Translations under genes and position numbers: made by a program
Notes under the pieces: model-generated
The model's input: only the letters and a program-made list of their open reading frames with translations
What the model was told of the DNA's origin: nothing
Databases searched by the model: none
In this document: positions 31,081 through 39,989 of the stretch, one piece after another
Layout of the letters: each line of letters opens with the position of its first letter
Numbering within the stretch: the stretch's first letter is position 1
From: Chrysophaeum taylorii
Lineage: Eukaryota; Sar; Pelagophyceae; Pelagomonadales; Pelagomonadaceae
Direction: 5' to 3'
NCBI GenBank assembly: GCA_029834535.1
Contig: JAQMWT010000603.1
Location: forward strand, 1-55,022
DNA length: 55,022 nucleotides

Positions 31081-33069
31081 TTAACCATCTTGTTTAGCTA
31101 TGGGTTGTTGTAAGCCGAGTAACGCGCGAAATCTGCTGAAGAGCGGAGCTCCAAAGGGTTTAGTAAATCCATCGGCGATATTATGGGTGCCGGAAACATG
31201 ATGTAGACGTATACGTTTTAACTGTACGTAGTCGCGAATACTGAACCAGCGTGTGCTAATAGCTTTAGCCTTAGTCGCACTGTCGGGATTATTAGATACA
31301 TGAATAGCTGAGGCAGAGTCTCCAAGTATAGGACTGTTACGTATGAACGACATGTCCGATGGGAGGGGATTGCCGTGAGCATCATAATCTAGCAGCAAGT
31401 CTTTCCCTGAAGGTTGGCGGAGATCGAAGTGAGGATTTATAGCGAATGCCATTTCCGTTAACAATTTGCGTAACCAGACCACATCATCGGCACACATATT
31501 AAGGGCGATAAGTTCACTCTCATGCGTAGAAGTAGCCGTAATAGGCTGCAACTTAGACTTCCAAGTGATGAGAGAACCAAACAAAAAGATAGCGTAACCG
31601 GCTGTAGACTTGCGGTATTGTTCATAAGAGGGTGCATTGTCGGCATCAACGAACGCGACCAATGGATCAAAATTACCTGAATTAACTTGTTCTTTAGTGT
31701 AATCCAACATGGTGGCCATGTCAGTACGATTACCGATAAGAAGTCGAAGATGGTCCATTAGAGCGGAAGAGCCAGAGTAGTACCAGAGGCGAAGATTGCG
31801 ATTTTCGGGCTTGCGCAAGTAGCGGAGCGTTCCTGTTAGTACTTGAACATGTAGAAATGCTGGATTATGCATTCCTCGAGAGCAACAACTACGACTTTGT
31901 GGTAGATCGGGGCGACAGGCCCATTGGACAAACGTGAGCTTGCCGAGTAGAGTGGAGAAGGTATGAAGGATGAACTTGTCCATATCAGAAGATGGCTCTC
32001 CAGTTTTATACGTGGCTGATGGTGACATCGGTGTGGAGGTGGGACGTAACTGCATTAAAATGGGGTACTCTTCGAACAATGCATCAAGTTTAGCCTGACA
32101 GTCCAGTGATATAGAACCATCAGTTGTACGCGTTATGCGCATGCCTAAGAGAGTATGGACTTCCTCGAAGGTGTCGACTGAGTATTCCTTTTTTAGGGCT
32201 TGCTGGAATTCACGACGTAGAGTTTCCGAAGTACAAGTAATGACGACGTCGTCTACTGAGAGCGTGCAAATTATAAATGTGGCGTCAGCTTGGACTTTAG
32301 CGTAAATGCAGGTGTCTGTTCGAAATCGTGTATAGCCTAATGAATCAAAGAAGCCGTTTATGGTTTGATTCCAATGGGCAGGGCTCTGACGTAATCCATA
32401 GAGAGATTTAAGTAGCTTTGGGAGACGACGGCCTTGATATTTAGTATCGTCGGGATCGAGAAGGCAAATGCCTTGTGGCAGTTTGACATAGACATGAGAT
32501 TCGATGGGAGCTTGAACAAAAGCGTTAGGTACGTCGACATGGTAGACGGGAAGTCGCAGATGAGCTGCTAGCGCCAGAACGCAACGGATGCCAGTAAGCT
32601 GTGCCATAGGGCTGAATGTGTTGAAAAAATCGGTGCCCAAAGAGGCTAAGAAGCCTCGTAGGACCAAGCGTGCTTTATGCTTAATGTACTGACCAGCAGC
32701 GTTGGTTTTTATACGTAGGACGAGGCGGGTGTCAATGGGCTTTGAGTTGACCATTGGCAGTGCTAGTTTAAAACAGCCGAACTTAACAATATCAAAAATC
32801 TCCTTGGAGATGGCAGCAACATAAGCTTTGCGATCAGCGCCTGAGAGACCTTTGAGGCAGCTCAACTCATATTCATCAATTTTGATATCTTTGGCTTGAA
32901 TCTTGTATTCGTCCGAACCAACCGTGCTGGGGTCATGAGTCGTCGTAAGATGAGTAATTGCGTAAGCAGCGACATTATCGTGAGTGTGAGCGTGTTCGGG
33001 ATCTTCGACGAGTTGAACAAGTAGTAGAGGAGCATCACCAAGGTGGGCCTCAATGTAATGCGATTGCAC
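31081..33069 (-). CDS. Reverse transcriptase / RNase H of Ty1/copia element 1
   Basis: A 662-codon frame. The reverse transcriptase N-terminal part is KHKARLVLRGF. The first catalytic Asp is in YHVDVPNAFVQAP (D179). KSLYGLRQSPAHWN is a copia signature, and LSVDDVVI is the catalytic YVDD-type box (D273-D274, Ser replacing Tyr). RNase H follows with FVDADNAP (D475), STHESEL (E517), LGDSASAIH (D584) and HNIADGFTKP (D633). All catalytic acids are kept. The enzyme copies genomic RNA into cDNA inside the particle. The start codon is not defined because the region belongs to a pol polyprotein. The frame is intact although the integrase part is broken. Confidence 0.92.
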   Translation of the reverse strand: MQSHYIEAHLGDAPLLLVQLVEDPEHAHTHDNVAAYAITHLTTTHDPSTVGSDEYKIQAKDIKIDEYELSCLKGLSGADRKAYVAAISKEIFDIVKFGCFKLALPMVNSKPIDTRLVLRIKTNAAGQYIKHKARLVLRGFLASLGTDFFNTFSPMAQLTGIRCVLALAAHLRLPVYHVDVPNAFVQAPIESHVYVKLPQGICLLDPDDTKYQGRRLPKLLKSLYGLRQSPAHWNQTINGFFDSLGYTRFRTDTCIYAKVQADATFIICTLSVDDVVITCTSETLRREFQQALKKEYSVDTFEEVHTLLGMRITRTTDGSISLDCQAKLDALFEEYPILMQLRPTSTPMSPSATYKTGEPSSDMDKFILHTFSTLLGKLTFVQWACRPDLPQSRSCCSRGMHNPAFLHVQVLTGTLRYLRKPENRNLRLWYYSGSSALMDHLRLLIGNRTDMATMLDYTKEQVNSGNFDPLVAFVDADNAPSYEQYRKSTAGYAIFLFGSLITWKSKLQPITATSTHESELIALNMCADDVVWLRKLLTEMAFAINPHFDLRQPSGKDLLLDYDAHGNPLPSDMSFIRNSPILGDSASAIHVSNNPDSATKAKAISTRWFSIRDYVQLKRIRLHHVSGTHNIADGFTKPFGAPLFSRFRALLGLQQPIAKQDG

Positions 33070-33204
33070 GGTGATAAGTCTTCGATGGCGGAGAGGTGAG
33101 GCTCGGAGGCACCATAAGAAGCGTCATTATGATCCAAAATGGAGTGGGGTGTGAACAAAGCATAAACATATTGAGCGAGAGGAACTTGAGAGGCGTGAGC
33201 ATGT

Positions 33205-33970
33205 TCAGAAATTAGATGAACGAGGCTTGAGGAAGGTGATAGTCTGCAAGGTTGACGTCGTCGCAGAAGTGAACGTGAGGAGCATCAGGCGATGGGTGGC
33301 TATGGCTCCTATGGCACATAACTGAAGAGGACTGTGAAAGCGCTTGGTGCACATGGTGGCGAAGTGATGGTGTAAATTCCCCCTCTGGAGGTATAGCCGT
33401 CCAGTGGATGCCATGAGCAAGATGAAGGGAGTGGAGGGTGGGGTCGCAGAAAGTTATGTACTGCTTGGAGAGGTCATACTTGAAGTCGGCAAGCGTACCA
33501 CCGGCTTGTTTATAAGCGGCAACAGTAGGCGAGGCAATACGAGTAAGAACATCCTTGAGATTGGTTTTGCGACGAGGTTGAGGGTGATGAGGACCACGGG
33601 TGAGACGTAGGACATCCTGGGAATAGAGAGACCGATAAGATGGTAAAAGGGGCAAAGTGTTGGTGGACACGTCAGATGTAGGTGTGGTGGCGGAAGTAGC
33701 GGGTGCAGAAGCAGCTGGAGCATATGTGGGAACGGGAGAGGGGGCATGGAGAGGAGAAGAAGGAGTCCCCCTCTCGTGGTCAGTGTCGGTAGGCAGAGCA
33801 TCCCCCCTCTGCGCCGCATCATTGGGGGTGCTGTGAACAGAGAAGGGAATGTCGGGTGAAGGTGCTGGAGGTGGATGCTGTTCATAATCAGGAGGAGATT
33901 TAGAAATAAGATGAGGAAAAGTCAGTTTAGAGGAAACACGGACTTGACCGTTTTCAGGATTAAGGGCAAC
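33205..33970 (-). pseudogene. Integrase C-terminal end and Pro/His-rich linker of element 1
   Basis: In minus sense, right after the Helitron-like insert, ALNPENGQVRVSSKLTF fits the copia integrase C-terminal segment. It is followed by a Pro/Ser/Thr/His-rich linker with the string NDAAQRGDAL and then a block with FCDDVNLADYHLP. The join to the reverse transcriptase frame is not clean near 33070-33205. Confidence 0.6.
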
Positions 33971-34970
33971 AAGTGCAGGCCAGTAAGTTCACCTACTCCC
34001 AATCTCTAACCCCAGTAAGTTCACCTGGTCCCAGTAAGTTTCGTATAAGTTCACCTGGTCAGTAAGTTCACCTAGCTCACACCAACTCCTTTGAGCTCGT
34101 CGCTCTCGCCTCCGCCAATCTAAGCTGCTTTGATCCGCGCGCGCCGCCAACCTTTGAGTTTACTCTAAAAACCCTTTACTCTAAAAACCCCAGTATGCTC
34201 ACCTGGTCCCAGTTAAACCTGGTCACTCAGTTCACCTCGTCCCAATCTCAAACCCCAGTAAGTTCACCTGGTCCCAGTAAGTTAACCTATAGTGCGCGTG
34301 TAGACGCCGGGAGGGGGCTTATCGGTATTGCGCAGCACGTGTGGAGTAGGGTGGAGTCGTCGACCAAGAAGAGGATATCCTCGGGGTTGCCGATAGACAG
34401 AGAGCCACGTAGAGCTGGACGTGGCAGAAGACGGGCTTCGCCAAGAGGACGCCGACCTCGCGGGGCGTCTGGCCCTGGCTCTTGTTGATCGTTTGGCGTA
34501 GGCGGGCCTTAAGGGATACAGGTTGGAGGAGCCTCGGTGACAACGACACGATCGATCATGTATCTGGTACCGTTGCAGTGGCCGTGCGACGGGTCGAGGT
34601 TGCGAAGACTTTAAGCTCGCGATCAAAGTCAGCATGCAGTTGGTTGTCAGGGAGTTGGAAACTCGACTGTAAAGAGCGAGGCGTCGTCTTCCGACCCAAC
34701 CTAGTCGGCCGAAAAGAACTCCGACGCCTCGTCTCCGGGAAAAAAAGGCCGCGGTCATGCGCGCGGCGTTGTCAGCATCGACAACATCGTTTCGACGGGG
34801 CGTGAGAATGGCGCGCTGAAAGAGCCGCCGCGGGTCGTGGAAATAGTCTGCGAGGTCGCCGTAGACGGCTGGATCACTGTCTGGCTCTCGCGCCTATCTG
34901 ATCCTTACTCTCGCGCCTACCTGATCCTTACCCTAAATCGAGGGACAAACAGACAAACAGACAGACAAAC
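33971..34970 (-). mobile_element. Helitron-like unit H3 (first of a head-to-tail pair)
   Basis: Plus-strand left end AAGTGCAGGCC at 33971; at the right it passes through a short ACAGACAAAC tract directly into H4 at 34971. The minus strand encodes the helicase remnant (34758-34319), with RAIL-type, NLDPSHGHCNGT, TINKSQGQT and HVQLYVALC strings in shifted frames. The tandem arrangement fits rolling-circle transposition. Confidence 0.75.
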
Positions 34971-35983
34971 AAGTGCAGGCCAGTAAGTTCACCACAATCT
35001 CCAGTAAGTTCACCTGGTCCCCCCCAGTTCACCTAGTCCCAATCTCTCCCCAGTAATCTCGGCGTAAGCCCACTCCACTCTCACACCTCCCACTCTCCTT
35101 CGAGCCGTCGCTCTCACCCCCGCCAATCTAAGCTGCTTTGAGCACCGCCAACCTTTTTTACTCTAAAACCCCCCAGTAGTTCACACTTGGTCCCAGTAAG
35201 TTCACCTGGTCACTAAGTTCACCTAGTCCCAATCTCTAACCCCAGTAAGTTCACCTGGTCCCAGTAAGTTCACCTACAGTGCGCGTGTAGACGCGGGGGG
35301 CTTATCGGTATTGCGCAGCACGTGTGGGTAGGGTGGAGTCGTCGACCAGAAGAGGATATCCTCGGGGTTGCCGATCGACAGAGAGCCACGTAGAGCTGGA
35401 CGTGGCAGAAGACGGGCTTCGCCAAGAGGACGCCGACCTCGCGGGGCGTCTGGCCCTGGCTCTTGGTGATCGTTTGGCGTCGGCGGGCCTTAAGGGATAC
35501 AGGTTGGAGGAGCCTCGGTGACAACGACACGATCGATCATGTATCTGGTACCGTTGCAGTGGCCGTGCGACGGGTCGAGGTTGCGAAGACTTTAAGCTCG
35601 CGATCAAAGTCAGCATGCCGTTGGTTGTCAGGGAGTTCAAAACTCGACTGTAAAGAGCGAGGCGTCGTCTTCCGACCCAACCTAGTCGGCCGAAAAGAAC
35701 TCCGACGCCTCGTCTCCAGGGGAAAAAGGCCGCGGTCATGCGCGCGTTGTCAGCATCGACAACATCGTTTCGACGGGGCGTGAGAATGGCGCGCTGAAAG
35801 AGCCGCCGCGGGTCGTGGAAACAGTCTGCGAGGTCGCCGTAGACGGCTTGGAGGATCACTGTCTGGCTCTCGCGCCTACCTGATCCTTACTCTCGCGCCT
35901 ACCTGATCCTTACCCTAAATCGAGGGACAGACAGACAAACAAACAGACAAACAGACAAACATCTGTCGATTAGTAGTTAGGAC
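34971..35983 (-). mobile_element. Helitron-like unit H4 (second of the pair), inserted in element 1 integrase
   Basis: Plus-strand left end AAGTGCAGG at 34971, right end TAGTAGTTAGGAC at 35983. Helicase remnant on the minus strand at 35859-35302. Removing 33971-35983 joins ...HLADV to ALNPENG in one frame with no target duplication, so H3+H4 entered the integrase gene as one unit without duplicating the target. That is expected for Helitrons and not for hAT or LTR elements. Confidence 0.8.
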
Positions 35984-37140
35984 ATCGGCTAAATGATTAA
36001 CATGGGGTGTTATTAAAGGGTTTATAACATTACCACCACATAAGTAGATGTAAGGACGACATCGAGGCTCATATTTATGAAATTCGTTAGGTTCCAAATG
36101 CAGATAACAAACAGAACCAAAAGGTTTGAAGTAGTCCTGTTGGGGAACATTACATTGGTCTAACAAAACTTGTTGGGGGCTTAGAACTTTATTATAAATA
36201 CGTTCGAGGGGAACGTTGGGGATGAGATTATACGATTGGATGGCATGTATAACAGCCCACGGGTAGTGTGGTGCCGGATCTGTTAGGGGGTGACCTTTAT
36301 AGGAGACATTAAGCATATGCCGGAGTCGTGTAGACGCGGCAGTGGCTATGTGACCAACAGCGGCTTCTACTTCATGATTAAAGACATGTAAGTAAGGGGG
36401 GACCGCGGACATGTTAATACCATGTTCCACACGAAAGGGGGTTGTAACATGCTGAGATAAATAGGGTTTAAAGGAATCACACTAGATTTGTTTGAGTTGT
36501 ACATGAACATAAGTAGAACAGAAATTGCGGACAAACTCAAGGGCGTTACAAAATTCGCTGGAGTTAGTGCTACGACAAAAGTACACTAACAAAAATTTAG
36601 AAATGAGACACTTAAAAACAATGATATGTCGAAAGGATCCCCATTCCGAGAGAACAGATACGTAACCACCGTCACATGCCCAGGCTTCACCAGGTTGAAA
36701 AATTTTTCGAATGATGGTTGCTTGGTAAGGTGGTGTGGATGAGGAAAGCGTTTTTTATGAATCGTACAATCCACACAGAACTTACGGTAGGGTACGTCAG
36801 ATGGGTGGTGTCCAGGACTGGCAATAACCTGAACAGCTTTTATAGCTTGAGAATCACTAGAATGGTGGATGTTGTGAAAATTGGTAGCTCGTTGTTGCGC
36901 ATCTCGAAATGCGAGGGTGCCCCTGGCATGAACTTTCTTATCGAAGGGCGCATGCTTCTCATGGAGCTGTCTTGGCGTTATAAGAGGAATTTGTTTTTCT
37001 TTAGTAGGAGATGATATATCTGCGGATGAGGTGTTAGAGAGGAAGACATGAGCTACTGAATCGAGATGAAAAGATGGAAGTTCGTGGTTAGAAGCAAGAT
37101 TATCACAACATGAGAGTTTTTTATTGGAGATGTAGAACAT
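35984..37140 (-). pseudogene. Integrase of element 1, broken
   Basis: The zinc-binding pre-integrase region shows the H-H-C-C pattern: NFHNIHH... and FCVDCTIHKK (37140-36690). The catalytic core then continues in another frame from about 36690. EAWACDGGYVS holds the first Asp, a TAG stop at about 36486-36484 lies just before the second Asp (CDSF), and HEVEAAVGH holds the Glu (ORF 36430-35915). The C-terminal part has FGSVCYL and PYIYLCGG. So all D, D, E residues can be found, but one frameshift and one stop break the gene. Confidence 0.8.
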
Positions 37141-37220
37141 TGTAATGGAACTCTGGTGTAATATTAAGGATGTATCTGTTGGGAATATATTTGTGAAGAA
37201 GGTTGACCTATAGTTTTTGG

Positions 37221-39002
37221 TTAGAGAGCATGATCAGGGTCAAACGATGGTGATAGCGTTAATTTACGCAAGTCATAGACAAGCTGACACAAATGTTTAT
37301 AAATTACATGATATGTTCCAGCCGGAATAGCATTAGCGATTATATCACAGCATAGGTCCGGGGACAAAGACAAAAGAAAATTGATTTGGTACGCTGTGAA
37401 GTTATTGGCGCGTGCCAATTCGCGAGTTGAGTAGTGTCGAATGCGATCGAGTCGTGGATCGTACACGAGCATATTAGCAAATCCACGAATGGTAGGAGTG
37501 GGAGTGTATATGGAATGAACTTTGGCACCCATCTTCCTATCGCTTGATGTAATAAAGCCAAGGTATCTGCTTTGGGACAAATGCATGTCACTTAAAGCAA
37601 AAATTTTATCGATAAATTCAAGACGATTTTCCTGAGGGTAGAAGACAAAAGAATCGTGAAATACAGGAGAAGTATAGGGAACCAGTGCTTGTACTAGACG
37701 ACGCGTGTCTTGATTTTCATTATTATTATGGTATGCTTGGCAAAGCCAAAGAAAACCGGTAACTGGTTCGAGAGAAGCAGTCTTATCGATTCCGGCATCA
37801 TGTGTTAGGAAGGTGTAGGTTTCGCCAAAAGCATTTATATGTGCCTGGTATTTAGAAGAGGAGTTAGAAACTGTTATGTCTCCGCCTGTGTGTCTTCCAC
37901 CGGTGATGTAAATGATGGAGGAAGTAGAGGATTTATTTAAGAATAACCTGTGAGATGGTTGGTTAGATTCGATAGTTGTAATACGAAAGGACACAGGTAA
38001 TGTGATGGATTTAGGGAATAAACGTCCCATAATATTATAGAGGAGCACAAAAGCTTTGAGTTCAATAGGAGATCTCATGCAAGCAAGTGGTTTTCTTGAA
38101 TTAGTCAAGAATCCCAGGCGAAAGTTAGAAATGCCCTCCATTTCATCTTGACTGGGATGTTCGACTGTTTTGTTAGAGTGCAGACGAAGGAACAGCATGG
38201 TTAAGGTTTCAAGCTCAGTCACAGTTAAGCGCACGGATCCTGTACGACTGAAGATGTTGTAGGTTTTAGGTGTGGACACGAATGGTATGTCGGGAAAGAC
38301 CTGCGTCCAAGGTTCGTCGACTATTAACTTGCGACTGATGGAATTAGCGTGGTCTGCAATATCCAGAAAGGAAGTGACTCGTTTATTAGGCCATGAAAGC
38401 AGATCAAGAGGGCCGGTGTTATATTTGCGTGCAACGAGGATCCATCTTTCTCTGGCTTGATAATCTCCACATAGATAGCATGGAAATCGGTCACATATGT
38501 CCACCGTATAGTGCATCGTTGAGAAGATGAGATTAGCAACTCGTATATGATCTTCATACGATGCGGAGTGTGGTGGAGTCATTTCCATGAAGAGAACAAG
38601 CGGCTTTAAAAGCTCAAGTACACTTAGAGCACTTGGGAACAAAGAATCATCCATATCGCGCTCGAAGGTGGAAATGGATCTCCCATTGATTATGTTGCGA
38701 TTCGTGCATGGTGATGTCAATTCCACTTTGTCAGTGTAATTTTTTGCACGTTCGACGTCCGATGCCCGATGGAGATATGTGAGAAACTTGGGTAGGGATG
38801 GGAAAACTTCGATGGAATTACCAAAACGTCTTCGTAGCATGTGCGTGATATTGTCGTCGCTCTCAACAAGAACTTTAACGTTGATGTTGATTTGCAAGTC
38901 ATTAGAAGCGCAAGCCAAGAATGCAGGAGTGGACATCCCAGAGCAAAGTAGAGTTACAGTAGGTGTTCGTGAGCTAGGAGACGTAGTTACTGTGTGAAGC
39001 AA
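37221..39002 (-). CDS. C5-type DNA cytosine methyltransferase in copia element 1
   Basis: Frame of about 593 codons between protease and integrase. Motif I is VTLLCSGMSTPAFLACAS (about 16-33), then an acidic residue in VLVESDD (E47). Motif IV is LTSPCTNRNIING with the catalytic Cys at 99 (codon 38708-38706). Motif VI is LFMEMTPP (E140). Motif VIII is LCGDYQARERWILVARK (177-193), with the Q-x-R-x-R pattern. A long target-recognition region follows, then motif IX (STRELARANNF) and motif X (CDIIANAIPAGTYHVI) near the C-terminus. All key motifs are in the right order, so the fold should be complete. It shares its frame with the upstream protease, separated by one TGA at 39023-39021 with no ATG nearby, so expression by readthrough or as an ancestral polyprotein is likely. 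Substrate and specificity are unknown. Confidence 0.85.
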   Translation of the reverse strand: MLHTVTTSPSSRTPTVTLLCSGMSTPAFLACASNDLQININVKVLVESDDNITHMLRRRFGNSIEVFPSLPKFLTYLHRASDVERAKNYTDKVELTSPCTNRNIINGRSISTFERDMDDSLFPSALSVLELLKPLVLFMEMTPPHSASYEDHIRVANLIFSTMHYTVDICDRFPCYLCGDYQARERWILVARKYNTGPLDLLSWPNKRVTSFLDIADHANSISRKLIVDEPWTQVFPDIPFVSTPKTYNIFSRTGSVRLTVTELETLTMLFLRLHSNKTVEHPSQDEMEGISNFRLGFLTNSRKPLACMRSPIELKAFVLLYNIMGRLFPKSITLPVSFRITTIESNQPSHRLFLNKSSTSSIIYITGGRHTGGDITVSNSSSKYQAHINAFGETYTFLTHDAGIDKTASLEPVTGFLWLCQAYHNNNENQDTRRLVQALVPYTSPVFHDSFVFYPQENRLEFIDKIFALSDMHLSQSRYLGFITSSDRKMGAKVHSIYTPTPTIRGFANMLVYDPRLDRIRHYSTRELARANNFTAYQINFLLSLSPDLCCDIIANAIPAGTYHVIYKHLCQLVYDLRKLTLSPSFDPDHAL

Positions 39003-39020
39003 ACGTGTGGTAACCTTGCG

Positions 39021-39989
39021 TCATACGGGAGGTGGGAAATGCTTGCGTATGTAAGGCAGCTGCGAATGCATTGACTCCAAGATGGTTTTGAGCCATGGGA
39101 CGTAAATTACGCGTTCCATGAGGGTGGAATATAGTTTAAGCATTTCGCGTTGTTCATTAAAAGCACATAGTCTGAACTGTAGTGAGCGAAGTTCCATTTT
39201 ACGCGCTTTTGCTTGTTGTAGCGAATAAATTGGTAGAGTTGGCAACAGGTTACTGAGTCTAAACAAAGTAATCTTGACATTATCATCAATTTTACTCTGG
39301 ATAGATGATTGTCCTTTAAATTCAACTCCATAAAGATGTATACCAAGTTTATCTTCTCCCCATTGAGTCATACTGATGATGTGCAGATCGGGATCGTTAT
39401 GGTCGTTTTGCTTGGGTAGAAAAAGCGCAACGTCTAGCTTTACATATCCCACATTTGGATGCTTTGGGAGAGCGGGAATGACGGTCCTTATAATCATAGC
39501 ATGTGTGATTCTCTGCGTATCCGTAGCAGTCTGGATAGCAGGTGATAAGGACTCGGGTAGCTTTACGATGTGGATAGGATCAGCATAACGTTTAAAGTTA
39601 ATTACATGTTGAGAAGCACATGTGTCAGCATATCCTGGCGTAGTCATTAGCGGCAAATTGTACTCGTTGTACAGTTTAAGCATTGTTGCATAACAGGCAT
39701 GTGTTGAGCTTTGACCAAACACGTACTGTGTCATGAAACTTTGCGTTTGTTCGGAAGGCACAACGACGAGTGTAAAACCAGTGTTTAATTTTGGTAGCAA
39801 CACAGGGGGATCTGTGCCATCTTCATTATCTTCATTGGGTAGATTACTGGGGAGCTCAGAGTGCGAGGAAGTTTCCCGAGCTTGACGACGAACGATAGCA
39901 TTCTGAGCTTTAGCATTTATGTGCTGCAATAGCGGCTGAGGGATGTTATCGATTTCATCATCTTTAATGGACAGAAAAGTGTGGAACAT
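39021..39989 (-). CDS. Retropepsin-like protease of element 1
   Basis: GYADTCASQHVIN has the D-T/S-x-A-S pattern of copia-type proteases, with the catalytic Asp at about 39626-39624. The frame overlaps the end of gag in the -1 frame and is open upstream of its first ATG (39989), so it is probably expressed as a gag-pol fusion. The frame ends at TGA 39023-39021 and reopens in register into the methyltransferase. The domain following the active site is longer than a bare retropepsin (about 150 residues after the Asp). Confidence 0.75.
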   Translation of the reverse strand: MFHTFLSIKDDEIDNIPQPLLQHINAKAQNAIVRRQARETSSHSELPSNLPNEDNEDGTDPPVLLPKLNTGFTLVVVPSEQTQSFMTQYVFGQSSTHACYATMLKLYNEYNLPLMTTPGYADTCASQHVINFKRYADPIHIVKLPESLSPAIQTATDTQRITHAMIIRTVIPALPKHPNVGYVKLDVALFLPKQNDHNDPDLHIISMTQWGEDKLGIHLYGVEFKGQSSIQSKIDDNVKITLFRLSNLLPTLPIYSLQQAKARKMELRSLQFRLCAFNEQREMLKLYSTLMERVIYVPWLKTILESMHSQLPYIRKHFPPPV

